Shown here: piece after piece, positions 26,201-34,600 of the stretch
How positions within the stretch are numbered: position 1 is the stretch's first letter
Layout: each line of letters begins with the position of its first letter
Source: an uncultured Phocaeicola sp.
GTDB taxonomy: Bacteria; Bacteroidota; Bacteroidia; Bacteroidales; Bacteroidaceae
Direction: 5' to 3'
Length of the DNA: 59,499 bases
Assembly: GCA_944320855.1 (NCBI GenBank)
Contig: CALUJF010000014.1
Coordinates: forward strand, 1 to 59,499
The notes under the pieces: generated by a model
Told to the model about the DNA's origin: nothing
The model's input: only the letters and a program-made list of their open reading frames with translations
The model's database searches: none
Position numbers and translations under genes: made by a program

Positions 26201-26484
26201 GTAGTTCTAACCAGGTGGTTTCAAGCCGTGTAATAGAGGACGGTTCTTTCCTTCGTCTGAAGACAGTTACGTTAGGATATAACATTCCGACAAAATACAC
26301 TAAACGATGGAAGATTGCAAATGCCAGAGTTTATGTAGCAGGACAGAACTTGTGGACATTGACAGGTTATTCAGGCTATGACCCTGAAGTGTCTATCCGT
26401 AACTCGGCTATTACTCCGGGATTGGATTATTCGGCATATCCTCGTGCTTATGCCGTAAACTTTGGTGTTAGTTTAGGATTCTAA
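23251..26484 (+). CDS. SusC/RagA family TonB-dependent outer-membrane transporter
   Basis: A 1077-residue outer-membrane barrel that imports oligosaccharides with TonB energy and a SusD lid. After the signal peptide (ending GAVAQS) comes a carboxypeptidase-regulatory-like domain (VRGKVIDDTGLEVIGAS to YIGYQTLEVKVDL). The TonB-box region EEVVVVGYQEVKKKDLTGSV and the plug with the SusC signature (SPLYVIDGFPVEDA and ATAIYGARGANGVVIITTKKG) follow. The rest is the barrel, ending in the aromatic NFGVSLGF. It is the first gene of the PUL, 30 bp before susD. The imported glycan is not determined by this protein alone. Confidence 0.95.
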   Translation: MKTGFQDVFKWKRAFSILLLTLLTVTGAVAQSLVRGKVIDDTGLEVIGASILVKGTTQGTITDMDGMFSLSVPDKNAVLQVSYIGYQTLEVKVDLSKPMSIVLKEDSEMLEEVVVVGYQEVKKKDLTGSVAKVDMDNLLNTPVGSFDQTLGGRVAGVNVSSGEGQPGGTMNIVIRGNNSLTQDNSPLYVIDGFPVEDASLASTINPSDIESLDILKDASATAIYGARGANGVVIITTKKGKVGKPQLKYDGSFGFQNITKQIPLMDAYEFVKLQTELYPSDADRYYLTWHNEKGDILVDENLNPLKETLDYYRTAPQYYWQDEIFRTAWQQNHNVSLMGGSEGVRYTASVSYFDQNGVVLESNYKRFQSRMNTNIRHGKWNASLTANYSRSVQTGSSTSLYSSSGMNNLFYSVWGYRPVNHLGKPLENLKNNGVDDALDMTNDYRFNPYMDLLNAYRKYYINNLQLNGYVAYDILKGLKLKISGGFTNDSRNSDQFNNSNSRYGSPISNDKVNATVQRMQRLTWLNENVLTYQTRVKKHHAINSLFGVTFQNSDYESYSFKTTNIPNESLGMAGINEGIPSTTTSLKSSWSMMSFLARINYDYKSKYYATASFRADGSSKFSKKNRFGYFPSGSLAWTFTQEEFMKKMSNVLSNGKLRLSWGLTGNNRVGEYDYYDMLAMLKAKQGTYISNGSNSSTVYPFENNLNSIGIAPISILNEDLKWETTEQWNVGLDLDFFSERLGITVDWYLKTTRDLLLDAVLPQSTGFFSAMKNIGKIRNSGWELTLNTVNIQTKNFKWSSNFNIAFNKNKVLELAENQTALLTSAYFDQNYNAQPTYISKVGYPMGMMYGYIYEGTYKYDDFYNSGGTYTLRPDVPAYTGETNTQPGMPKYKDVNGDGKIDSSDRTFIGRGQPIHTGGFTNDFSYKGFDLSIFFQWSYGNDILNANRLFFENVNGKKDLNQFASYADRWTPENPESDIPAATKSSSNQVVSSRVIEDGSFLRLKTVTLGYNIPTKYTKRWKIANARVYVAGQNLWTLTGYSGYDPEVSIRNSAITPGLDYSAYPRAYAVNFGVSLGF

Positions 26485-26514
26485 ATTTCAAAGCAAAATA
26501 AAAACGATACTAAT

Positions 26515-28422
26515 ATGAAAAAGATTAAATATATACTCTTATCTATTTTTGCCGCAGGAATGGTTGCTTCGTGCAGTTTCCTCGACAAAGAACCATATAA
26601 GATAACGCCGGACAAGTATTTCCAGGATGAGCAGCAGGCTTCTGCTTATCTGACAGGCATTTATGCCATCCTCTCTCAGTCATCCTTCTATGGAGGTGAC
26701 TATATGCTGCTTGCCGGTGGTGATGACCTGACGTGTTATGGCGGCTCTACAGGCCGTGTGTCTAATACAGGTCTAATCTGTAACCTTGCAACAACCAGTG
26801 ACCCGGCTGTTACAGCTTTGTGGTTCACTCTGTATAACGGTATAGAACGTGCAAACTATTTCATCGAGCAGATAGATAAAATGACAAATATTACTGAGGA
26901 AAAACGAAATCAGTTCAAATCTGAGGCACGTTTCCTCCGAGCTTTCTATTATTTCCATCTTGTTCAGAACTGGGGTGACGTACCCTTCAAAACAGAATCT
27001 ACTATGTCAACCGAGAGTCTGAATAATAAAGACTTGCCGAGAAAAGCTAAAGATGAGATTTATCAGTTCATAGTAGACGAGATGGCTACAGTGGCCGATG
27101 ACGAAACAGGCGGGCTGAAGTCTGCTGCTGAATTGGGATATCTTCCGGGAAGAGTTTCAAAGTCTGCAGCATGGGGTATTTTGGCGCGCGTATATATGTT
27201 CTGGGCCGGTGAGCACTATCGCGACAAGCTGCCTGCACCTGCCGATAAGAACGAAAAGCTCAAAAAAGCAATTGAGTATGGAGAGATGGTTGTGAAAAAC
27301 GGCAAACATGATTTGTCAGGCAAGTATTGGGATATATTTATAGATATGTGTTCCGATAAGTATGACACGTCAGGAAAGCATGAAAGCATATGGGAAGTGG
27401 AATTTGCCGGTGACGGAACAGGCGACGTACGAGCTGAAGGACGTATCGGTAATACTATCGGTCTGCAATGTGCGGATTTCTCTTCTAAAACTAATATAGT
27501 AGGTAAGGCCGATCCGGGTTACGCTTATGCATTCCTTTGGGCTACTCCAAAGCTTTATGATATGTATGGATATAAGGCTCCAATGGGGGACAAAATTGAC
27601 CAGAAAAATCCGACATGGACAGGCAAAGATTATTCTGTCGATACTGAGGAAATCGTACGTGATGACAGATTCATCTGGAATATAGCACCTTTTACATATC
27701 GCAGATTAAACAGTAATGCTAACTTAGGAATCGTAGGTAGAACATTTGAGAGCAAAGATCTTTACTGGTGGGTTATGTCAAAGTTTGCCGATAAAGAGAA
27801 TACCGGCTATGGCGATATATCATACGAATATCCTCTGGAAGAAGGAGAGAGTCCTATTTATAATTCCAAGATAGAACAGATAGGTGACTTATATAAGAGT
27901 GCACCAAAAAATGAAACTGCCAGAGAGGCATTACGCCGCGATTTGTGCTGTGCCAAATTCCGTCGTGAATACGAGCCTACAGCTAAGAAGAATAAGAATA
28001 ACACATTGATTAATTTCCCTTTGCTAAGATACTCTGACGTATTGCTGATGCTGGCCGAGGCTGAAAACGAGGTGAACGGACAGCCGTCTGACAAAGCTTA
28101 CGAGTACATTAATAAAGTACGCACAAGAGCAGGTATCTCAGAATTGGAAGGCTTGACTCAAGATGAATTCCGCGAAGAATTGAAGAAAGAACGTGCCCGT
28201 GAACTCTGCTTTGAATTCCTACGCCGTTACGACCTTATACGCTGGGGTGATTATATAAAGTCAATGAACGACCTCGTAAACGAAACAGGTCAGAAGTATT
28301 GGAATCAAGGTTTCCAGGTAGCAAACTTCTTCAGAATACCTGAGTCTTATAATTATTTCCCAATCCCAGAAAGCGAGAAATCAGTGAATAAGGCTATCAT
28401 AGGAAATAATCCGGGATGGTAA
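26515..28422 (+). CDS. SusD/RagB family glycan-binding lipoprotein
   Basis: A 635-residue surface lipoprotein (lipobox AAGMVASC, then SFLDKEP, the usual SusD start). The helical TPR core is recognisable from AYLTGIYAIL and SEARFLRAFYYFHLVQNWGDVPF. The C-terminal RagB block is complete: RYSDVLLMLAEAENEVNGQ, YINKVRTRAGI, RARELCFEFLRRYDLIRWG and YFPIPESE. It caps the SusC barrel and captures oligosaccharides. Its length is at the upper end for the family. Confidence 0.95.
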   Translation: MKKIKYILLSIFAAGMVASCSFLDKEPYKITPDKYFQDEQQASAYLTGIYAILSQSSFYGGDYMLLAGGDDLTCYGGSTGRVSNTGLICNLATTSDPAVTALWFTLYNGIERANYFIEQIDKMTNITEEKRNQFKSEARFLRAFYYFHLVQNWGDVPFKTESTMSTESLNNKDLPRKAKDEIYQFIVDEMATVADDETGGLKSAAELGYLPGRVSKSAAWGILARVYMFWAGEHYRDKLPAPADKNEKLKKAIEYGEMVVKNGKHDLSGKYWDIFIDMCSDKYDTSGKHESIWEVEFAGDGTGDVRAEGRIGNTIGLQCADFSSKTNIVGKADPGYAYAFLWATPKLYDMYGYKAPMGDKIDQKNPTWTGKDYSVDTEEIVRDDRFIWNIAPFTYRRLNSNANLGIVGRTFESKDLYWWVMSKFADKENTGYGDISYEYPLEEGESPIYNSKIEQIGDLYKSAPKNETAREALRRDLCCAKFRREYEPTAKKNKNNTLINFPLLRYSDVLLMLAEAENEVNGQPSDKAYEYINKVRTRAGISELEGLTQDEFREELKKERARELCFEFLRRYDLIRWGDYIKSMNDLVNETGQKYWNQGFQVANFFRIPESYNYFPIPESEKSVNKAIIGNNPGW

Positions 28423-28451
28423 TTGAAATTAACAATTAATATTTTGATAAA

Positions 28452-29612
28452 ATGAAAACATATAAGATATTAACTCTCGCAATCATGTCTATCGGTCTGG
28501 TGTCGTGCCAACAGACACTGTTTGAGGACTTAAGCAATGTAAGCGTCAGTGTGTCTGAGAGCGAGAATGTGAAATACGACGGAAATATCATAACAGTAAA
28601 GAAAGGAGAGGCGGTGAATTTCAACCTTGCCGGTTCTCCGGACTTCATAACTTTCTATAGCGGTGAACTTGGTCATCAGTATATATATCGAGAAGCAGTA
28701 GAAGGCAATATTGACGATATAAAGTCAGTAAAGTTGAAATTCAACGTATGGGCGCAGTATGGTGCAAATAAAGAAACAGGGGAGAACTCCACAAGAGGTC
28801 AGATGGAAATCTTTTTTGCCACACAGAACCCTGATGGTACACCTGTATTTCCGGGTTTGAGCAGGAATTTTGAGGAAGATTCATTGTTGGTGGAAACTAT
28901 GTACGGCACTTCATGGCAAGAGTTTATACCTGTTGCTGATATGCCTAACGTACCCGGTGATATTTACAACAAATTCACCGGAAGTAATACCAAATTTTCA
29001 AGCCGTGATTTTGAAAAAGATTTGACCGAATACCTTGGCAAGAAGTTTACATTAGCTTTTGCTTTTAACAGAGAAGGTAAACAGGGCGTTCCGAGTACAT
29101 CTGTAGAAGGTGAGACAATTCTTCAGTCTACATGGCATTTCGAAGATATGCATCTCGAAACAACGTGGAAGAACGGTAATGTGACAAAAGTGTATGCCGA
29201 TGCGTTCGGCTTCACACCTATCAACATGAAGAATAAAACAGTTTTCGAGGATCATAAGGATAATGAATTTCAGATGCCGGCCGACAAAGAGTATGGTTCC
29301 GTTAAAGCAAATGTTGAAGGATATTGGAATTTCACTAACATATCGGCAGGAAAAATCGATATATCCGGTTGTGCGGCAAATGGAATATGGAAATATTCAT
29401 GGCTCGTTTCGGATTATATAGACTTCTCAGCCAAAGGTCAGCCTGATCAGGGTGTGAAGATTAAGGATATAAACCTCCCTGTGACAAGCTACGAGCATAC
29501 ATACGATAAGGTAGGTACATATAAAGCAACTTTTGTGATGTCCAACGAAAATTTCGATGAAGCACAGCAAAAGTTGGTAGAGTTTGTGATTAATGTAGTT
29601 GAATCCCTATAA
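28452..29612 (+). CDS. DUF5017-like surface lipoprotein (putative glycan-binding protein)
   Basis: A 386-residue lipoprotein (Cys at residue 18 in IGLVSCQQT). The first third resembles DUF5017 proteins: VKKGEAVNFNLAGSPDFITFYSGELGHQYIY, of which GSPDFITFYSGE is the key part. These proteins commonly follow SusD in Bacteroides PULs. The C-terminus ends in a PKD/Ig-like strand pattern (HTYDKVGTYKATFVMSN). It is probably a surface glycan-binding protein; no catalytic motif is visible. It is cotranscribed with SusC/D by spacing (29 bp). Confidence 0.7.
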   Translation: MKTYKILTLAIMSIGLVSCQQTLFEDLSNVSVSVSESENVKYDGNIITVKKGEAVNFNLAGSPDFITFYSGELGHQYIYREAVEGNIDDIKSVKLKFNVWAQYGANKETGENSTRGQMEIFFATQNPDGTPVFPGLSRNFEEDSLLVETMYGTSWQEFIPVADMPNVPGDIYNKFTGSNTKFSSRDFEKDLTEYLGKKFTLAFAFNREGKQGVPSTSVEGETILQSTWHFEDMHLETTWKNGNVTKVYADAFGFTPINMKNKTVFEDHKDNEFQMPADKEYGSVKANVEGYWNFTNISAGKIDISGCAANGIWKYSWLVSDYIDFSAKGQPDQGVKIKDINLPVTSYEHTYDKVGTYKATFVMSNENFDEAQQKLVEFVINVVESL

Positions 29613-29624
29613 AACTAATATACG

Positions 29625-31676
29625 ATGAAAAAATACTTTAAGTCATATATACTTTTTGCCCTGATGGCATTAACGTTTGCAGGGTGTAAAACTGACGACC
29701 TTAAGGATGATTTGGACGACCTTAAGGACCGTGTAACGCTGCTTGAAGAGCAGGTTAAGATTTTGAATGATAATGTTGAGGTATTGGCTTATGTACTTAA
29801 TCCTGACAATAAGACTATCAATAGAGTGATAGAAGAGGAAGACGGTGCATTTACCATAGTGTTGAGTGATAATCAGGAACTACGTTTGGAGATAGGTTCC
29901 CAAGGTAGCGTTTCAGAACCTTCAATTACAGTTTCCGAAGATGGTTATTGGGTTATTAATGACGAAAAAACACAGAATAAGGCCATAGGCAAAGATGGTG
30001 ATAACCTGATCCCTGAATTTAAGATTGAGGGCGGAAAATGGAAAGTAAGATTTGGAGAGAAAGGAAAATGGGAAGATGTAGCTGGTGATTACAGTGTTAG
30101 CGAAGCTGGTGACCAATTCTTTGAATCTGCCAAAGTAGAAGGTGACAACTTTGTTATAACTGCAAAAAATGGTACAACTAAATATGTTATGCCTATAGTG
30201 GCAGGTTTGACTTGTGCCATAAATAAAGAGAATCCTGCCCCAACCCCAAGTGGATATTATGAAATTAAAGCAGGAGAGAAGAAAGACTTTGATGTGGAAA
30301 TAACAGGTGACGGAAGACTATTGGCTCCTATATATCCGGAAGGATGGAGGGCAGAGCTTACTCCACAGACAGAGGCCGGTAAATATACATTGACTGTATA
30401 TGCACCATTATCATCAACATCAACATTGTCAAGGGCAACTGCCAACAATTCAGAAGAAGTTGTGGTACGTGCCAACAAAGGTGTGTTCTGGGCTGTGGAT
30501 AAAATAAAGGTGAGATTACCAAAGGTATATACTTCTGAAAAAGAAAAATATGATGATGGTTTACCTATAGAGGTGAATGGATTTTCAATAGATCCGGCTG
30601 TCTATGGTGCAAGTAAGTCTTTGCCGGAAGGAAATAGTATATCTGAGGGTGGTGTATATTTTATCACAGATGCATCCCAGACTTCTAAGACTGCAACAGA
30701 AATTACACTTAACATTGCAAATGGTATTGATAAGTTGGTTATAATCAATGAATCTTCAAGTAAGTCTACTTTGAAAATAGACAGTAAACAAACATTGAAA
30801 GGAACTTTGGCTCTTAACAATCTGGAAGTAAAAGCTTTTGATAGTAGTGGCGCAACAAAGGATTATGTCTTTGATATTGAAGGTAATAGCAATATAAATA
30901 TTGTTCTATACAAATGTGTAATTAAAGGTTTGGTCGCAAATAAAGGTCTTGTGAAATCTACAAATAAAGGAAGTATTGAAACTTTTAGTATTCATTCTTC
31001 GGATTTTGTGCTTACTAATATGGGAGAAACTACAGCAAATGATGAAATGAATATTGTAGCAGATGTTGTTAACTGTAAAGTTTATTCTTTTTGTGATAAT
31101 ATTATGGCTTATAATCTGCCAAGTCCTTCTTCAAATAAGATTTCTAATTTTAAATTGTTTAGGAATAATACAGATGGAGTTATAAATTCATTGAGTCTTA
31201 ATAATAATACATTTATTAATATTACAGCTAATAGCTCCAGTAGTGCGTTAGGTTTGTTCTATTTAAATTATATTGGAACTGCTACACGAAAAGAAACAAT
31301 AACATATAAAGACAATAAAGGTGTTGAACACACAAAAGAAGTTGACATTGCAGAAGGTGCTGTCTTAGAAATGACTAAAAATATATGCTATTTTACAATA
31401 GATATGGAAAAGAATTCTTTTTTCATAAGACATAAATGCTATCAAATAAGAGGAGAAATTAAAGTTGAAGATAATATAGCAGGTTATGTAAAAGGAGAGA
31501 AAGAATCATTTAAAAACTTTTATACTTCTGTAACTAATGGTCAAGCAAATAGTCCAGAAGGTGTAAAGAATGATATTACAGCTAAAGAAAATATTTTTGA
31601 AGAAAATGGTTTGGAATGGAATACATTTACATTTAAACCAACCGCTGAGTTTTCTTCTTATGGTGCACAACGTTAA
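29625..31676 (+). CDS. DUF4988-type lipoprotein with beta-rich C-terminus (1 of 3)
   Basis: A 683-residue lipoprotein with Cys21 in LTFAGCKTDD. A short coiled coil follows (DDLKDDLDDLKDRVTLLEEQ, residues about 24-50). Two or three repeated beta modules come next (SITVSEDGYWVINDEKTQNK, FKIEGGKWKVRFGEKGKWED), the layout named DUF4988 or PL29 N-terminal domain. The rest is predicted beta-helix-like (many N-x-N and short strand repeats), possibly DUF4957/DUF5123-related. DNA from about 30,900 to the stop is visibly more AT-rich than the operon average. It has no recognised lyase active site; a surface glycan-binding role is inferred from position. Confidence 0.68.
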   Translation: MKKYFKSYILFALMALTFAGCKTDDLKDDLDDLKDRVTLLEEQVKILNDNVEVLAYVLNPDNKTINRVIEEEDGAFTIVLSDNQELRLEIGSQGSVSEPSITVSEDGYWVINDEKTQNKAIGKDGDNLIPEFKIEGGKWKVRFGEKGKWEDVAGDYSVSEAGDQFFESAKVEGDNFVITAKNGTTKYVMPIVAGLTCAINKENPAPTPSGYYEIKAGEKKDFDVEITGDGRLLAPIYPEGWRAELTPQTEAGKYTLTVYAPLSSTSTLSRATANNSEEVVVRANKGVFWAVDKIKVRLPKVYTSEKEKYDDGLPIEVNGFSIDPAVYGASKSLPEGNSISEGGVYFITDASQTSKTATEITLNIANGIDKLVIINESSSKSTLKIDSKQTLKGTLALNNLEVKAFDSSGATKDYVFDIEGNSNINIVLYKCVIKGLVANKGLVKSTNKGSIETFSIHSSDFVLTNMGETTANDEMNIVADVVNCKVYSFCDNIMAYNLPSPSSNKISNFKLFRNNTDGVINSLSLNNNTFINITANSSSSALGLFYLNYIGTATRKETITYKDNKGVEHTKEVDIAEGAVLEMTKNICYFTIDMEKNSFFIRHKCYQIRGEIKVEDNIAGYVKGEKESFKNFYTSVTNGQANSPEGVKNDITAKENIFEENGLEWNTFTFKPTAEFSSYGAQR

Positions 31677-31687
31677 ATTATAATACA

Positions 31688-32587
31688 ATGAAAGAGTTTT
31701 GGATATTTATTATAACAATAATTCCTCTGTTGGGTTTCACTTCGTGTGATGACAGAGACGAGATAAGAGACGAGATAGACGCACTGTCTGCCCGTCTGGA
31801 TAAGTTGCAGCCACAGTTAGATAAGCTGAATGACAATATCAGTACATTCTATGATTTGGCTAATGGAGTAATCCTGTTTACCGACTATTCATATAATAGC
31901 GAAAACGGTAACTATACTATCAAGTTAAGCAACGGAAAATCGTGGACCGTCTATAGCGGAAAACCCGAGCATGGAGAACCTGTAGTTACTATAAAAGACG
32001 GTAACTGGGTGATGGAATATAATGGCGAAACAAAGGTCTTAGGTCCGGCTCTGCCTGAAGATGGCAAGAATGGGGTAACTCCAAAAATGTATATAGATGA
32101 AAACGGTTATTGGTGTTATACCATCAATGGTGAAAATCATCAAGTACCCGGTCCATATAATGTTGCTGATATTACTAAGATAGAACCAAGTATATTCCAA
32201 GAAGTTGTTGCTGAAGGGAATACTTTAAAGTTTAAGTTGTATGGTCAGGAGGATTATACTGAAGTATATGCACTTGGTGGACTTGATATGACTTTCAGTA
32301 ATGGAACTACAGAAGATGTTACAGCTGTAGATGTAAATAAAGATAGTAGTGTTACACTCACTGCTAAATTGACAAGTGTAGATAAAGTAGTAATAAACCC
32401 AACTCCATTGAATGTCGTTTTGAGTAAGGGTGATACTGATAATTTGATTATTACAGCTCCTGCAACAATTACTGAGGACACATATAAAGTTTACTTTGAG
32501 ATTTATTCCAAAGAAGGTTACAGGTTGGTTAAAACATTGGATGTAACAGTAACAGCTTCTACTGCTACTACAACTTCTAACAATTAA
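31688..32587 (+). CDS. DUF4988-type lipoprotein, short (2 of 3)
   Basis: A 299-residue lipoprotein (Cys20 in GFTSCDDRDE) with a coiled-coil segment (EIRDEIDALSARLDKLQPQL), then paired beta modules like its neighbours (VVTIKDGNWVMEYNGETK, KMYIDENGYWCYTINGEN). It ends in an Ig-like domain and a Thr/Ala/Ser-rich tail (TASTATTTSNN). It resembles the N-terminal halves of the flanking genes without their beta-helix part, so it may be a shortened paralogue that only binds or spaces. Gaps to its neighbours are 11 and 5 bp, which fixes it in the operon. Confidence 0.7.
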   Translation: MKEFWIFIITIIPLLGFTSCDDRDEIRDEIDALSARLDKLQPQLDKLNDNISTFYDLANGVILFTDYSYNSENGNYTIKLSNGKSWTVYSGKPEHGEPVVTIKDGNWVMEYNGETKVLGPALPEDGKNGVTPKMYIDENGYWCYTINGENHQVPGPYNVADITKIEPSIFQEVVAEGNTLKFKLYGQEDYTEVYALGGLDMTFSNGTTEDVTAVDVNKDSSVTLTAKLTSVDKVVINPTPLNVVLSKGDTDNLIITAPATITEDTYKVYFEIYSKEGYRLVKTLDVTVTASTATTTSNN

Positions 32588-32592
32588 TAGAT

Positions 32593-34524
32593 ATGAATAT
32601 GAACAAATATAAATCATTAATATTGATAGGACTGTTTGCGGTAGGATTTTCGTCTTGCCAGACAGACGATTTGCAAAAAGATATCGATGCGTTGAAAGAA
32701 CGTGTTGAGGATTTTGAAATGCAGGTTCAGAGACTGAATGATGAAATGAACATTATCAGAGTCCTTTTGGACGGAAACAAGACCATATCATCATATACAC
32801 AAAATGGTGATAAATATACTTTGACCCTTAGTAATGGTGAAACTATCGAGTTGACTCAGGGACAGGATGGTAAGAACTACCCAACAATTTCAATAGGTGC
32901 TAACGGAAACTGGTTCATTAATGGTAATGACACTGGAAATAAAGCGGAAGCAGAAGACGGAAAAGAAACAGAAGTAACTCCGCAATTTAAGATTATAGAT
33001 GGTACTTGGCACGTTAGTTACGATGGTGAAAATTATACGGATTTGAAAATCTCTGCAGTAGGAAGTGCAACAGGAACAAGCCCGATTGATGGTTTTACTC
33101 CTAGTACAAATGAATTTGCATTTACAATAGGTGGCCAGCAATATACCATTCCTGTAGTAAAAGATTTGAAATGTCAGATTGTGGATAAAAAAGAAATTTA
33201 TCAAGTAGATCGTAATGGACAGATTGAGATAAAAGTAAAGGTACAAAAAGGAGATTTCGTACGTGCCATTGTTCCTGCAGAGTGGAAAGCATCTGTGTCA
33301 AATTATACAGATTTGACAAATGAACAGGAGTTGACTATCACAGTTACTGCTCCGAACATATCAAGCAAGTGTGTTCTTTCTGTAGAAGTAACCAGTGGCG
33401 TAAATACTGCATCTGATGAAGTAACATTAAGAACTGCAACAACAAGCTATTATGATGATTACATGGCTGGATTTGATATTCAGATAGGTGATTTGATAAT
33501 AAATAAATATAATTTTCCGAAGTTCAAACTTGTTGAAAGTGACAATCTGGAATATACAGAGGGTACTGTGTTGTATTTTGTGAAAGGAAATGTTTCATGG
33601 AATGCTACTGGTAATGGAAATATTATTATTATGGCTGCGGACAAGGGAGCATATCCAAAAGTGACTGCAACTAGTAGGGTTACATTAAATGCTACAGAAG
33701 ATAATTTAGGTTTCATTTGTCATGGAATATCTTTTGAATCAAGTTTTGCTACAAACTCAACTTTTTCATTATCTGGTAAAGCTGTATTGAATAGATTTTA
33801 TTTCTCAGATTGTAAGATAAAAACAGTAAGTAATCAGCATTTTACATATCTTGATTGTGGCGCAGATAATGTGGAAACAACAAAAATAAATAATATTCTG
33901 TTTAAATCCTGTTTAATAGGAATACCATCAATGGATGTTAGTACAACAGTCTTAAACTTTTTGAATTTGCGACGTGGTTATTTTGATAATACAGAGATGT
34001 ATGATAATGTATTCTATTGTAGTGATGTAGATAAAGCAGTATTAGTAAATGTAGTAATGAATTATAACGGACAAGGCTTCTTCAATAAAGTTCAGGTTTA
34101 TAATAATACTTTTATAAATATACTTGGTAATCATGGAGGTAATGCTTCAGGATTGCTGAGGATAACCATGAATGAAGATTGTAATTTGAAGAGAAATTTA
34201 TTTTGGTATAATGCTGAATGTATTGGTAAACCTAATGATAATCCTGATAGTTCTGGAATTGAATATAAATCCCATTTAATGTCTGGTGCTTCATTCTTCA
34301 GTAGTGAAAGTTTCGGAAATAATATTGTATATTCCGCCGGTGAAACACAGCTTACATGGCAGTATTTCCGATCAGCACCAACTACCAATGTTGAAGCCGG
34401 TTTCAATAATAATATTACATTAGAAACGGTTAATCCATTTACCAACGGAACAGTCGCTAATGAAGGAAAATTCACTTATACAGATGAGTTTAAAGCAAAA
34501 GGGATAGGTGCCGATATACAATAA
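32593..34524 (+). CDS. DUF4988-type lipoprotein with beta-rich C-terminus (3 of 3)
   Basis: A 643-residue lipoprotein with Cys22 in GFSSCQTDD. The coiled coil (DLQKDIDALKERVEDFEMQV) and the YPTISIGANGNWFINGNDTG and FKIIDGTWHVSYDGENYTDL modules mirror the first copy. The C-terminal 350 residues are beta-helix-like (strings such as VLNFLNLRRGYFDNTEMYDN and VYNNTFINILGNHGG) and parallel those of the 683-residue protein. A second in-frame ATG at 32599 is equally possible. It closes the first operon block; a hairpin without a T-run follows. Confidence 0.7.
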   Translation: MNMNKYKSLILIGLFAVGFSSCQTDDLQKDIDALKERVEDFEMQVQRLNDEMNIIRVLLDGNKTISSYTQNGDKYTLTLSNGETIELTQGQDGKNYPTISIGANGNWFINGNDTGNKAEAEDGKETEVTPQFKIIDGTWHVSYDGENYTDLKISAVGSATGTSPIDGFTPSTNEFAFTIGGQQYTIPVVKDLKCQIVDKKEIYQVDRNGQIEIKVKVQKGDFVRAIVPAEWKASVSNYTDLTNEQELTITVTAPNISSKCVLSVEVTSGVNTASDEVTLRTATTSYYDDYMAGFDIQIGDLIINKYNFPKFKLVESDNLEYTEGTVLYFVKGNVSWNATGNGNIIIMAADKGAYPKVTATSRVTLNATEDNLGFICHGISFESSFATNSTFSLSGKAVLNRFYFSDCKIKTVSNQHFTYLDCGADNVETTKINNILFKSCLIGIPSMDVSTTVLNFLNLRRGYFDNTEMYDNVFYCSDVDKAVLVNVVMNYNGQGFFNKVQVYNNTFINILGNHGGNASGLLRITMNEDCNLKRNLFWYNAECIGKPNDNPDSSGIEYKSHLMSGASFFSSESFGNNIVYSAGETQLTWQYFRSAPTTNVEAGFNNNITLETVNPFTNGTVANEGKFTYTDEFKAKGIGADIQ

Positions 34525-34532
34525 AAGCAAAT

Positions 34533-34570
34533 AGGGCTGCTGGAATACAAAGGCTTTTCAGCAGCCTTAT
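34533..34570 (+). terminator. Hairpin after the DUF4988 block
   Basis: GGCTGCTG (34535-34542) pairs with CAGCAGCC (34559-34566). No T-run follows, so it may attenuate or protect mRNA ends rather than terminate. Confidence 0.5.
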
Positions 34571-34600
34571 TACTAAAGTTAACATTAAATCGAAGAACTG

